A stretch of 64,000 nt of DNA from Lachnospiraceae bacterium (GCA_017427415.1 JAFRSU010000033.1:1-64000), one strand, 5' to 3'. Counted from the first letter of the stretch, positions 50,058 to 58,998 are shown. Notes: generated by a model from the sequence alone, not told the origin. Numbers and translations: made by a program.

Positions 50058-51251
50058 CTAAAGAAAATCACATAATACAGTATTACTTACATCCAGGCCC
50101 TTGTCCGTAAAACGGATATAGCCGTCTTGCTGCTCTAACAGTCCCAACTGCAGGTACTTATCTATGACAGTGCCGAATCTGTCCCTGATATCCGTTCCGT
50201 ATTTTTCCTTAAAGGCCGTAACAGATATCCCTTTCGTCATCCTGAGTCCCAATATACAATATTCCGCCATCAAAGCTTCTATGTCAAGTACCTCTTCCGT
50301 AACACAGGACGGATGCGATATATACTCTTCTATGTTCTCTGTATTTTTTATACGGAACATATTGCCTTCAGAACCGGTCCCTGCCGGGATATTTTTAAGC
50401 TTTAACGCATTTTTATATGAAAGGTATGAAGCTGCTCCAATTCCCGCACCCACATATTCTTCACCGGTCCAGTATCCTTTATTGTGCCTGCATTCAAATC
50501 CTTTTTTGGCATAATTGGATATCTCATATCTGTTATATCCTTTTGTTTCAAGATACTCGCCGGTATAATGGTATATTTCTCTTTCCTCATCTTCACCGGG
50601 CAAGGCCAGACTTGAAGGTGATTCCTCATATTTTCTGTACAGGGGCGTCCCCTCTTCGAGTATAAGGCTGTAGGCCGAAATGTGTTCAGGTTCTAAATCG
50701 GTGACCTTTTTTAGGGTATCCTTCCAGTTATCAGGCGTCTGTCCCGGTACGGCAGATATGAGATCGATATTGACATTGTTAAATCCCATGCTCCTTACCA
50801 GTCTGTAGCTTTCCAAAAACTGCTCAAAGGTATGTATCCTGCCTAAGACTTTAAGTATACCGTTATCTGCAGACTGAAGTCCTATGCTCAGACGGTTTAC
50901 CCCGTATTTTTTATACAGTTCAAGCTTTTCCTTTGTCAGCGTCCCGGGATTACACTCTACCGTGAACTCAACCGGCGATATTCCTTCAGATACGGTCTTT
51001 AGTAGTTTTTCCGTTTCTTCCGGCTCCAATACAGAAGGAGTCCCTCCTCCTATAAAACATGTATCGCATTTTATCCCGTTATCCTTCAGTTCTGAAAAAA
51101 TACTTTTAAGCTCCCTGCAAAGAGCGTCTGTATAACGGCAGGAAAGGCTGCGGTGCTTTTCATCAGCACCACAGCCAAACCCGGGAAATGAAAGGAAATC
51201 ACAATAATCGCATTTTCTGACACAAAACGGTATATGTACATATAATTCCAT
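50058..51251 (-). CDS. hemW: HemW-like radical SAM heme chaperone
   Basis: About 397 residues. YVHIPFCVRKCDYCDFLSFP carries the C-x3-C-x2-C cluster motif of HemW/HemN-like proteins, followed by TCFIGGGTPSVLEPEETEKL, VECNPGTLTKEKLELYKKYG and VNRLSIGLQSADNGILKVLG. The C-terminal HemN-type domain is shorter than in true coproporphyrinogen dehydrogenase HemN, so a heme-transfer role is likelier than porphyrin oxidation. The ATG at 51251 starts exactly at the conserved YVHIPFC block; a GTG at 51290 overlapping the upstream stop is an alternative. The histidine phosphatase follows 12 bases downstream. Confidence 0.87.
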   Translation of the reverse strand: MELYVHIPFCVRKCDYCDFLSFPGFGCGADEKHRSLSCRYTDALCRELKSIFSELKDNGIKCDTCFIGGGTPSVLEPEETEKLLKTVSEGISPVEFTVECNPGTLTKEKLELYKKYGVNRLSIGLQSADNGILKVLGRIHTFEQFLESYRLVRSMGFNNVNIDLISAVPGQTPDNWKDTLKKVTDLEPEHISAYSLILEEGTPLYRKYEESPSSLALPGEDEEREIYHYTGEYLETKGYNRYEISNYAKKGFECRHNKGYWTGEEYVGAGIGAASYLSYKNALKLKNIPAGTGSEGNMFRIKNTENIEEYISHPSCVTEEVLDIEALMAEYCILGLRMTKGISVTAFKEKYGTDIRDRFGTVIDKYLQLGLLEQQDGYIRFTDKGLDVSNTVLCDFL

Positions 51252-51286
51252 ATTCGCACCATTATCAGCTGTATGACTTACAATGA

Positions 51287-53320
51287 TCACTCGTTACTGT
51301 CATCAGCTTTCGAATAATCAACAAATGAAATATCCAGGTCAACATTACCCTTTATGCCGGGGATCGAACCGGATTCAGAGTACTGCAGCATTTGGAAATC
51401 ATAAGGGAATGTGATCTTATCCGAGTATACTGCAAACCACTTATCATATTTTTCCAGTCTCTCCAAGTTCACACCCATGATCATATATTTTGTATTGGCG
51501 TAGATCATAGGAGTATAGCCTGCTGCTGCCACTCTGTCACAGAATGTGATGCACATATCTGTCCTGTCTTCGTAGCTCAATCCGTTTGCTCTGGCATTAT
51601 AAGTAGTAACTCTCTCGGTATCAAAGATCACGGGGTATGTTACTTTATATTTTTCTATCGCACGGAGTACGAAATCAGCCTCTTCCTCAGCTTCCTGCTT
51701 TGTTATGGCCTGTGAGAAGAAATATACTCCGGTCTTTATGCCTGCAGCTGCTGCACCTTCCATATTCTTTTCAAAAACAGGATCAAGCTCCAGGGTACCT
51801 TCGTTCATCCCGCGATATCCGAGACGTATTATAGCATATTCAACGCCTGCTTCGGCTACCTTTTTCCAGTCAATGGTTCCCTGGTACTTTGATACATCTA
51901 TACCTCTTATGGATGCTTTTACTCCGTTTTCATCAAGATATATCCAGTTATTGGGATCCGATGAATCAAGTCTGTCCCAATCATAAGAGCATTCCGGTAT
52001 CTTATCATTGATCGGTACATAATATCTTTCGGAGTTGTATCCGTTTATAGTAACATATCTCTCCGGTATGGACTCTAACGGGATGATGATGCCCTGCTTC
52101 TCGGGATCTTCTACATCGGGATGCACATATGCACCGAACTTGACATTTCCTACTACCACGGACCCCTGTCCAAGCAGGAAGTCTCCTTTAAGCTCACCTA
52201 AGTAGTACTTCTTTCCGAGCTTTACTACCGTGATCCAGCTGATGCCTTCTTCACCCATCTCAAGTCTGAATTCACTGCTGATATCCACAACCTTGTCATT
52301 CAGTTCAGCCTCATTATAGCCTATCTCACTGAATCCTGCATCGGTAAGACCGTACTTATACGAAGCCTTGCTTGTCTCAAGTTCAAAAAGGATAGGGAAC
52401 TCGGCAAGTCCGCTGGGGAATTCCGAGAACGCAGCCTTCTTCATAAGGCTTATGATCTTCTTTTCGATAGTTTCCTTTGTTCTCTCATTTTCTCCATAAT
52501 ACTCAGACAGATCGTTTACATCTATGATCCTGAAGTGATCGGGTATCCTGCCGTAACCTGTATAATCGGTAAGTACCGCCATCTTGCTGCCGTTCATCGT
52601 ACACCACTTAGGGCATAATGTACCGGCATTCACCTCGAATTCATAATCATAAGGCTCAAAAATCCTCTTATCGCCCTTCTCAAAGAATATCATCTTCTTA
52701 TGAGCGGCGTCATTAAGATAGTACTCGTTCCTATAGCCTACCTTGAAACCGTCATCGCTTGAAAATACAAGATATTCCAGACCGTCCACTGTCTCGGTGC
52801 TGCACCTGTATCCTTCCGTAAGACTTCCGGAAAGCGATGCTGCTATTTCAGCCAGATTCTCCGTATTTTTCCCGGTAACAGGCTCCGGAGTGGCAGTCCC
52901 GATACTGTCATTCGGGTTTTCACTGCCGCTTATCTCAGGGTTGTCTTTACCGTTTTCATATTCTTTTTTAAGAGAATCATATACGATAAAAAGAGAGACG
53001 ATCAAGGCTATGACTACAAGGAACTCTATAATGGCAATACCTATCCAGATACTCTTATACTTACCTGATTCCTTTGCCTCCTCGTTGGCCTTGACCTCGG
53101 CCTGCTTTTCGTCCTCGCTCTTCTTCAAAGCATCCGCGAGTTTCCCCGCCTCTGCTTTCTTCTCTTCCAGTTCTTTGTTTTTGCTTTCTATCTCCTGAAG
53201 GAGAACCCCCAGATAATCCTTAGCGGCCTGGAGTTCGTCCTCCCGGATATTCCTGCGCTCTTTATCGGCTTCATAAGCCTGAAGGAGCTCATCCATATCC
53301 TTTCCGTTATTATCACTCAT
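51287..53320 (-). CDS. Membrane-anchored GH25 lysozyme-like cell-wall hydrolase
   Basis: A 677-residue envelope protein. A cytoplasmic coiled coil (residues about 10-85, rich in E, K, A) precedes one membrane helix (IWIGIAIIEFLVVIALIVSL). An extracellular low-complexity linker and a roughly 300-residue domain of unknown type follow, then the GH25 muramidase domain (about 475-677): GIDVSKYQGTIDWKKVAEAG, IIRLGYRGMNEG and TYPVIFDTERVTTYNARANG, with the acidic D-x-E pair. It would cut glycan strands of peptidoglycan outside the cell. AGAGGTGAAAAG precedes the ATG. Confidence 0.87.
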   Translation of the reverse strand: MSDNNGKDMDELLQAYEADKERRNIREDELQAAKDYLGVLLQEIESKNKELEEKKAEAGKLADALKKSEDEKQAEVKANEEAKESGKYKSIWIGIAIIEFLVVIALIVSLFIVYDSLKKEYENGKDNPEISGSENPNDSIGTATPEPVTGKNTENLAEIAASLSGSLTEGYRCSTETVDGLEYLVFSSDDGFKVGYRNEYYLNDAAHKKMIFFEKGDKRIFEPYDYEFEVNAGTLCPKWCTMNGSKMAVLTDYTGYGRIPDHFRIIDVNDLSEYYGENERTKETIEKKIISLMKKAAFSEFPSGLAEFPILFELETSKASYKYGLTDAGFSEIGYNEAELNDKVVDISSEFRLEMGEEGISWITVVKLGKKYYLGELKGDFLLGQGSVVVGNVKFGAYVHPDVEDPEKQGIIIPLESIPERYVTINGYNSERYYVPINDKIPECSYDWDRLDSSDPNNWIYLDENGVKASIRGIDVSKYQGTIDWKKVAEAGVEYAIIRLGYRGMNEGTLELDPVFEKNMEGAAAAGIKTGVYFFSQAITKQEAEEEADFVLRAIEKYKVTYPVIFDTERVTTYNARANGLSYEDRTDMCITFCDRVAAAGYTPMIYANTKYMIMGVNLERLEKYDKWFAVYSDKITFPYDFQMLQYSESGSIPGIKGNVDLDISFVDYSKADDSNE

Positions 53321-53552
53321 CTGCTTTTCACCTCTGATACTCCGCTTATAAAATATGTATTGCCTGCTTGCTTACATATACAGCTTCCTATACTTATTTA
53401 TTTTCTTTTTACTATATCATATTACCATAATATCAGTAAATTGGTCAATAATTATTTTTTGCTTTTTGTTTGAAATATTTATAATTGTCATTCATTTTAG
53501 ACAATTAATTCATCTTTTTCTAAAAATTTATAGATTTTTTATAATTTTATGC

Positions 53553-53581
53553 TTGACATTTTCAAAATCAGGGTGTATAAT
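53553..53581 (+). promoter_or_regulatory. Perfect sigma-A consensus promoter for the repeat RNA
   Basis: TTGACA (53553-53558), 17 bases, TATAAT (53576-53581). No gene of any length follows on the plus strand, so it drives the predicted noncoding transcript that starts near 53588. Confidence 0.9.
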
Positions 53582-53587
53582 TCAGAC

Positions 53588-54135
53588 ATAGAAAACAAAC
53601 AAAGAAAACTTTTTAATAATTCCTTTTTAAATGGGTTATTTGATGGTTCACCAATAACAAAATAACAAATCTACGAAAGAGGGGTACGGTCCAATGAAAA
53701 CCTAAGCTCTATTTCAAAAAAAAATATCAAAGAAACGAGGTACGGTCCAAAGGAAACAGCAGCTTAACTTCAAAACAAAATTTTAAAGAATCGAGGTACA
53801 CTCCAAAGGAGACTTAAGACCAACTTCAAAACAAAATACTAAAGAATCGAGGTACACTCCAAAGGACAATTAATCTTCTATCTTAAAACAAATATTAAAG
53901 AAATGAGGTACACTCCAATGGGAGCTTAAGCCAATATCCATTAACCGCACGGGAGCGGTTCTGAACCGGATTTATCCGGGATCATTTTAAAGAGTACGGA
54001 TGTGAGGCCGTATTGATATAGATGATTGAAACAGATATGAAAATCTTACGAAATGAGGTATTTAGAAAATTCAAATGAAACTTGAGACAGTAAAGTAGGG
54101 CATCGGATCCATGGAAGAATCCGGTGCCCTATTTT
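53588..54135 (+). ncRNA. Predicted noncoding RNA with tandem repeats
   Basis: About 550 nt between a perfect promoter and a strong terminator, without a credible protein frame. It has five tandem repeats of about 56 nt (53679-53960) and a partial sixth at 54055. Three hairpins lie between them: AACCGC-n6-GCGGTT (53943-53960), CCGGAT-TT-ATCCGG (53966-53979) and TACGG-n8-CCGTA (53995-54012). The repeats carry SD-like GAGG and often a small CTCC-n3/4-GGAG hairpin; GGA motifs recur, some in hairpin loops. I do not recognise the class. The 53321-54144 gap between the convergent and divergent neighbours holds nothing else I can support. Confidence 0.6.
53679..54076 (+). repeat. 56-58-bp tandem repeat array, five copies plus a partial sixth
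   Basis: Units begin GAGGTAC at 53679 (as GAGGGGTAC), 53737, 53793, 53849 and 53905, giving spacings of 58, 56, 56 and 56. The core is GAGGTACACTCCAAAGGA and each unit ends with an A-rich tail TTCAAAACAAAAT-n-TAAAGAA. A diverged sixth unit starts at 54055. Copies 1 and 5 have an ATG where the others have AAG, giving M-K-T or M-G-A then stop. Confidence 0.9.
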
Positions 54136-54136
54136 A
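54097..54136 (+). terminator. Strong terminator of the repeat RNA
   Basis: AGGGCATCGGAT-n10-ATCCGGTGCCCT followed by ATTTTATTG and further T-runs. It can also end transcription from the convergent CAP gene, which stops at 54145. Confidence 0.9.
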
Positions 54137-54144
54137 TTGCTTTT

Positions 54145-55908
54145 TTATTTTTTGATCTGTTTAAATGTTACGGTACTGCTTACTCCTGACTTTATGATCA
54201 GATTTTTTACTCTCTCAAAATCTTTATCGGTGCCTGTGATCTTAAATACGGCATTCTTATCAATACCCTTAAATGCATACTTGCCAATGGTTTTCAATTT
54301 TGCAGCCGTGATATTTATCACCTTAAGCTTCTTCTGGTTTCTGAATGCGTTCTTGTTGAGCTTCTTTACTTTCTTGCCGATCGTGATCGAGGTGAGTTTA
54401 TTGTCTTCAAACGCATAGGATTCTACGGAAGTAATGTAGAACTTCTCTTTTCCGACACTGACATAGGAAGGTATCGAATATTTTCCGAAAGTGCTCTCGG
54501 AAGTATCGGCATTCATAAGTCTGACCTTACCGCTTGACGTCCTATAGTAAAATGCCTTGGTCTCAGCCCCTGCGGATGTTATCTTAGAGGTCTCTATGGT
54601 CAGCTCTTTTTTCAGGTCCATGTTAAGCTCGGTCTTTAAGGTATACGAGCTTGTCTTCTTGGTGTACTCTTCATGTCTTACCACCTGATCCGGCTTCGGT
54701 GTGGAGGTAGGTACAGGGGTGGTCGTAAGTACAGGGGTAGCTGTAGGTACCGGAGTTGATGTGATAACAGGTACCGGTGTCACTGTAACTATCGGTGCAG
54801 GCGGCGTCGTAATGACAGGACCCGGTGTAGATGTAACGATCGGTGTAGGATTCGCAGTAATGACCGGTACCGGTGTAGAAGTTACTGCAGGGGTAGCTGT
54901 AACTACAGGTGTTGCGGTTACCACGGGAGTAGCGGTTACTACCGGTGTTGCCGTTACCACAGGTGTTGCGGTTACCACAGGTGTTGCTTCAGGAGTTACG
55001 GTTATCACAGGTGTTGCAGCTGCCTTGACTGTTACATCGGCCTGTATCGTACTGCCGAATAACGAGCCTGATATCACTCCCGTTCCGGCCTTTAAGCCTT
55101 TGACCATCCCGTTTTCTATAGCGACATATTGGTTATCCGCTGTGTTAAATACAACTTCGTTTTTAACAGGAGTCTGTCTCCCTGCCGGCCAGGCACCGGC
55201 AAAAACTGCTGTAACCGATACTGCGGGGAAAGCAGTACTGCTGCCCTCATCAACTACAGTATCTCCTACGGTATATTTTACATTTGAGATTGATGAGTCT
55301 GAGACCTTAACAGTCACAGGTGTAGCAGAATCGTTTGCTACAGTGGCACTTCCCGACGGAGTATTGGAAGAAAACTCCTGAACCCAGTACTTTGTTCCGT
55401 TTACGGTTACACATGCTATTCCTATGGCTTTGAATCCGGAACCAAGCATATTTCTTCTATGTCCCTGTCCACTGTATTTATCATTATCCTCACGCCAGCC
55501 GACAAATGCACTGTTGGCATTAGCATATCCGGCTGCTATGTTCTCTCCTTTTGCTCCTGTAGCATATCCGAAGTCGCTGTATGCGGACCAGGTACTGCTT
55601 CCGTCAGGTCTCGTATGGTCCCAGTATATCGCTATCTCAGCTGCTCTCTGCATGGCTACTTTTTCAAGTTCATAATCATATACAAGTTCCCCAAGCCCGG
55701 TTGCCTGTACTTTTTCTGTATCGCTGCTATTCCAATACCAGGCATCTGAACCTGTACGGAATGCATTTATACTGTCGAGCATCGATCTGGCCTCAGTCTG
55801 GTTATAGACAGGCTCTATGATCACATCTGCTGCCTCTGCACCCGTCTTGGTCGGAATAAGTATCACAAACAATAAGACTGCAAACAATAGTTTCAGGTAA
55901 GTTTTCAT
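54145..55908 (-). CDS. Secreted CAP-domain protein with T/P-repeat linker and BspA-like LRR end
   Basis: A 587-residue exported protein. The signal peptide is residues 1-28 (LLFAVLLFVILIPTKTGAEA). A CAP/SCP domain (residues about 40-175) has ELEKVAMQRAAEIAIYWDHT, GENIAAGYANANSAFVGWRE and YSGQGHRRNMLGSGFKAIGI. An Ig-like segment follows, then a repetitive linker of P-V-V-T-A-T units (about 300-390) encoded by 18-bp DNA repeats, and a C-terminal BspA-type leucine-rich repeat (about 470-587: YITSVESYAFEDNKLTSITI; AFRNQKKLKVINITA). No sortase motif. It is the last gene of the leftward run and ends facing the noncoding RNA. GGAGG precedes the ATG. Confidence 0.87.
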   Translation of the reverse strand: MKTYLKLLFAVLLFVILIPTKTGAEAADVIIEPVYNQTEARSMLDSINAFRTGSDAWYWNSSDTEKVQATGLGELVYDYELEKVAMQRAAEIAIYWDHTRPDGSSTWSAYSDFGYATGAKGENIAAGYANANSAFVGWREDNDKYSGQGHRRNMLGSGFKAIGIACVTVNGTKYWVQEFSSNTPSGSATVANDSATPVTVKVSDSSISNVKYTVGDTVVDEGSSTAFPAVSVTAVFAGAWPAGRQTPVKNEVVFNTADNQYVAIENGMVKGLKAGTGVISGSLFGSTIQADVTVKAAATPVITVTPEATPVVTATPVVTATPVVTATPVVTATPVVTATPAVTSTPVPVITANPTPIVTSTPGPVITTPPAPIVTVTPVPVITSTPVPTATPVLTTTPVPTSTPKPDQVVRHEEYTKKTSSYTLKTELNMDLKKELTIETSKITSAGAETKAFYYRTSSGKVRLMNADTSESTFGKYSIPSYVSVGKEKFYITSVESYAFEDNKLTSITIGKKVKKLNKNAFRNQKKLKVINITAAKLKTIGKYAFKGIDKNAVFKITGTDKDFERVKNLIIKSGVSSTVTFKQIKK

Positions 55909-55953
55909 CCGTTTTTTCCTCCTACAAATACTTTTAAACGATACGAATGATCA

Positions 55954-56754
55954 TCACTCCAATAGCTGATCGATAAGGGATTGGATACTGCTTTCAGGTA
56001 ACGACCCCGAATCAAAATATATCACTTCTCCGTCCGCCTTGATCGCTACGGTTACAGGGATATATCCGGTAGAAAACAGTCTGCTGACCGAATAATCGTA
56101 ATCAAAGTATATCGGGAAGGTATATCCGTTTTCATTTGCAAATTCCATTACATAATCTTCAGACTCTTTTTCCTCACAGTTCACCATAAAGAATTTAACC
56201 TTATCTCCGTACTCTTTATAAAGATTGTCAAATCCGGGAAGTTCTCTTACGCACGGGCCGCACCATGTAGCCCATATATTGATGATGACCGGTTTTCCGT
56301 GATAAGCTGAAAAAGAAAGTTTGTTGCCGTTTGTATCATATACGTAAAAGTCTTTGGTCGCACTGCTCATGACCTTGAGCGTCTTTGCCTTCTTTACAGA
56401 TGATTTTTTCTGTACAGTCTTTTTACCTGACTTTTCAACATAGGCAGCGACCTTAAACTTATATGTTTTGCCGCTCTTTAAACCGGTTGCTTCAAAAAAG
56501 CAGGGAGAATCGGCTGTTACAGATCCGCATTCTTTATACTTTTTCTTGGATGAATTATACTTATATATCTTATAACCATCTGCTCCTTTTACCGCTTTCC
56601 AGCTGATGGTAATCGTTTTTTCGGATGAGACAGTTCCTGTGATCTTAGGTTCGGCAAGCTTGGATGCAGCGTTAACATTTTCAGGCTTTAAAACAATACA
56701 AACTGCAAATAAGACTATAGCCAGTGTCAGAAATAATTTTGCGATTCTCTTCAT
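55954..56754 (-). CDS. Exported TlpA/ResA-like thioredoxin with fibronectin type III domain
   Basis: A 266-residue envelope protein. Signal peptide: AKLFLTLAIVLFAVCIVLKP. A fibronectin-type-III domain (residues about 30-120: EKTITISWKAVKGADGYKIY) is followed by a TlpA-like thioredoxin domain with the active site IWATWCGPCVRELPGFDNLY (C-G-P-C). It probably reduces or oxidises thiols outside the membrane. The ATG at 56754 follows AGAGGG; the frame is open upstream into the preceding gene. It is part of a redox operon with the genes up to 58893. Confidence 0.87.
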   Translation of the reverse strand: MKRIAKLFLTLAIVLFAVCIVLKPENVNAASKLAEPKITGTVSSEKTITISWKAVKGADGYKIYKYNSSKKKYKECGSVTADSPCFFEATGLKSGKTYKFKVAAYVEKSGKKTVQKKSSVKKAKTLKVMSSATKDFYVYDTNGNKLSFSAYHGKPVIINIWATWCGPCVRELPGFDNLYKEYGDKVKFFMVNCEEKESEDYVMEFANENGYTFPIYFDYDYSVSRLFSTGYIPVTVAIKADGEVIYFDSGSLPESSIQSLIDQLLE

Positions 56755-56822
56755 AATATTCCCTCTTTCTATTGTTATTTTATCAGATTTCGATCTGTCT
56801 GTGTCTTCTCTTGGGATATCAC

Positions 56823-57269
56823 TCATTTTAAGTTAAATGAAATCTCAAAGGTTTCATATTGGGCTTCTGTTTTAAAATCTTTATCGGATACCAGTTCATA
56901 TCCCTTAGGGACCGAGTAAACATGTATATCATATGGATAGGGGCTCTCAACATATCTTATCTCGCCTTTTTCATCGCTTTCTTTCATCATACATGCTTCA
57001 TCGGTACATATCTGTATCTTTACCCCCTTGACCGGAGCATTGTTCTGATCGCGGCATATAAAAATATACGCATCGTTTTCCTGAGCCGTCATACTTTCAT
57101 CCGGAGCCGGTGTAACCGATATGATATTCCCGTAGCCGTCCTCCTGCATGTTGCCGGGACTCGCACTCTCTGTATTATCAGGTTTTGCATTTTCACTGTT
57201 CTCTTTGTTACATGATACTGTAAATATGATGAGCAACAGTACCGGTATTATTAATAGTTTTTTATTCAT
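56823..57269 (-). CDS. Putative lipoprotein in a redox operon
   Basis: A 148-residue lipoprotein. The signal ends in IFTVSC, a lipobox with the acylated cysteine around residue 20. A disordered acidic stretch follows (N, E, S, P), and the C-terminal 90 residues (YIFICRDQNNAPVKGVKIQI; EKGEIRYVESPYPYDIHVYS) resemble a Cna-B/peptidase-regulatory beta-sandwich. It is inserted between the membrane iron-sulfur gene and the thioredoxin-like gene, suggesting an extracellular partner. It overlaps the upstream gene by eight bases. Start at the ATG (57269), not the GTG two codons earlier. Confidence 0.7.
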   Translation of the reverse strand: MNKKLLIIPVLLLIIFTVSCNKENSENAKPDNTESASPGNMQEDGYGNIISVTPAPDESMTAQENDAYIFICRDQNNAPVKGVKIQICTDEACMMKESDEKGEIRYVESPYPYDIHVYSVPKGYELVSDKDFKTEAQYETFEISFNLK

Positions 57270-58146
57270 AATCACTTTCTTTAGCTAACCCTTTTATCGG
57301 ATTATATTTTTCAATTGCATGTGAGGGACATCCTGTAAGGCATTCTCCGCATCTTATGCACTCCAAAGAGTTCGGATTTTTTACCGGATCTATACCCATT
57401 TTGCAGATAACTGCGCACGCACCGCACCCGGTACATTTTTCTTTGTTCAGTTTATATCTGTATATGGCCACGGGATTGAACAAGCTGTAACATGCTCCTA
57501 AAGGGCAGAGGTATTTACAAAACGGACGGTATGACTTGACAGAGGATAAAAGTATTATCAAAAGGAGTCCTATCTTCCACCAGAATCTAAACCCGATGGC
57601 ATCTCTCAACCCGCTGTTAACAGTCACAAGCGGTATCCCGCCGAATAGAGTCCCGCTGGGGCATATGTACTCACAATAGTATGGTTCTCCGTTCCCCGCA
57701 TCATCCGTATCAAATGTAGGAAGAAGAATCACAAATATGATAAGTACTGCATATTTAAGCATCCTGAGTATACGGTCACCCGGAAGGTTTTTGCGTTTTT
57801 TAAACAACGGTATCTTATATAAAAGGTCCTGCACAAGCCCGAAGGGACACATCCATCCGCATACAAATCTTCCGAATAAACTTCCGAAAAATATAAGTAT
57901 ACCCAGAACATAAAACGGTATCTTAGATAACGGGCTGTTAAGCTGCGCCTGCAGCGCTCCTATAGGGCATGAACCCAAGGCACCCGGACATGAATAACAA
58001 CTAAGTCCCGGCACACAGAAATCCTTTATTTTTCCGGTATATATCTTTCCGGATACAAAGCCGTACAGGTATCCGTTTGTGAGTGCGGTCCATGCAGCCT
58101 GGAACAATAATCTTTTATGTTTGTTTTTCCTGACTTTTTTATCCAA
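57262..58146 (-). CDS. Polytopic 4Fe-4S membrane protein, NapH/CcoG-like
   Basis: A 294-residue membrane protein with at least four hydrophobic segments. It has two cysteine-rich membrane motifs (FVCGWMCPFGLVQDLLYKIP; FCKYLCPLGACYSLFNPVAI) and a C-terminal ferredoxin domain with two clusters (CTGCGACAVICKMG, then CIRCGECLTGCPSHA). This is the NapH/YccM/4Fe-4S binding family, which passes electrons across the membrane. It starts at a TTG that overlaps the stop of the CXXC miniprotein, so translation is coupled. It could feed the thioredoxin-like proteins encoded on both sides. Confidence 0.82.
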   Translation of the reverse strand: MDKKVRKNKHKRLLFQAAWTALTNGYLYGFVSGKIYTGKIKDFCVPGLSCYSCPGALGSCPIGALQAQLNSPLSKIPFYVLGILIFFGSLFGRFVCGWMCPFGLVQDLLYKIPLFKKRKNLPGDRILRMLKYAVLIIFVILLPTFDTDDAGNGEPYYCEYICPSGTLFGGIPLVTVNSGLRDAIGFRFWWKIGLLLIILLSSVKSYRPFCKYLCPLGACYSLFNPVAIYRYKLNKEKCTGCGACAVICKMGIDPVKNPNSLECIRCGECLTGCPSHAIEKYNPIKGLAKESDYE

Positions 58147-58288
58147 TTCCTATGCACTCCAGACATATGTTTGATGATTTTGCTTCAACCACACCTACAT
58201 CTCCTGATATGATCCCGATATTGATCAATAAGATTGCGATCACTATCAAAAGAAGTCCGATCAGAAGCTTCAAATTATCCTTCGACAT
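58139..58288 (-). CDS. CD1871A-family CXXC miniprotein
   Basis: A 49-residue membrane protein: a single hydrophobic helix (LLIGLLLIVIAILLINIGII) and a C-terminal tail ending SNICLECIGIG, with the C-x2-C pair. This matches the CD1871A family of CXXC-containing miniproteins, which are usually encoded next to thioredoxin-like and 4Fe-4S membrane genes in Clostridia. GGGGTGATACC precedes the ATG at 58288. Its stop overlaps the TTG start of the downstream gene. Confidence 0.82.
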   Translation of the reverse strand: MSKDNLKLLIGLLLIVIAILLINIGIISGDVGVVEAKSSNICLECIGIG

Positions 58289-58299
58289 GGTATCACCCC

Positions 58300-58893
58300 T
58301 TATAAGTATTTTTTTAGCATCCTCTCCAGTTCATCCTGACTTTTACGGCCTACAAAGCTTTCAAGTACCTTACCGTTCTCATCAACGATATATGAAGTCG
58401 GAACAGCAAAGATATCCGAGAGTACTCCTTTTAGCAAAGCCGGAGAAGGTATAAGCGACGTATATGATACCTTTGTAACTTCATTTACTATCCTTACCGC
58501 CTGTTCTAACAGATCTGCATCGATATTCCCGGTACTGTCCGCTATATCTATGCAAAATCCTATGACCTGAACCTCATTCCCATATGTTTTATCTATCACG
58601 TCAAGGTCCGGCATCTCGGTTATACAGGGACCGCAGTAGGTGGCCCATATGTTTATCAGGTTAACCTTATGTCCTTTTAGTATCTCGGAAGTAACCTCGG
58701 TACCGTCTAATGAGCTGACTGTAAAATCGCCAAACTCTGTCTCTTCTGTTTTTCCGTTTGCTGTCGTCTCTTCATTCCCCGCACCTGCCTTAGAATCGGG
58801 TTCAAGCACGTTTTTATAAAAGTTGACTCCGGTAAGGATCAGTCCACAGATAATAAGAGCAGAAATGATATAAATCAGTATTTTTGTTTTCAT
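58300..58893 (-). CDS. Membrane-anchored TlpA/ResA-like thioredoxin
   Basis: A 197-residue protein with an N-terminal anchor (ILIYIISALIICGLILTGVN), an acidic spacer and a TlpA-like domain containing LINIWATYCGPCITEMPDLD (C-G-P-C) and the cis-proline region FAVPTSYIVDENG. It is the first gene of the redox operon and lies outside the cell membrane. Its partner thioredoxin (55954) has the same active site. The ribosome site before the ATG is weak. Confidence 0.87.
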   Translation of the reverse strand: MKTKILIYIISALIICGLILTGVNFYKNVLEPDSKAGAGNEETTANGKTEETEFGDFTVSSLDGTEVTSEILKGHKVNLINIWATYCGPCITEMPDLDVIDKTYGNEVQVIGFCIDIADSTGNIDADLLEQAVRIVNEVTKVSYTSLIPSPALLKGVLSDIFAVPTSYIVDENGKVLESFVGRKSQDELERMLKKYL

Positions 58894-58998
58894 AGCCGGT
58901 CAAATCTATTTTTTATTTAAAAAACAGGATTCTTTTTCTGTGATTTTTATTGAATATATTTTTAGTCCAGACATAAGTATACCCTTTCTTACAAGAAA

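Noticed and set aside
53679..53846. Long protein frame through the first three repeats
   Set aside because: The frame is open from about 53698 to 53817 but has no start codon, and its sequence is only a by-product of the purine-rich repeats.
53679..54076. CRISPR array
   Set aside because: The repeated unit fills the whole 56-bp period without unique spacers, there is no cas gene in the window, and copies diverge along their whole length.
54701..55381. 226-codon plus-strand frame
   Set aside because: It is the mirror of the repetitive P-V-V-T-A-T linker of the CAP protein; its product (G-V-A-V-T-T repeats) has no ribosome site and arises from the 18-bp DNA repeats.
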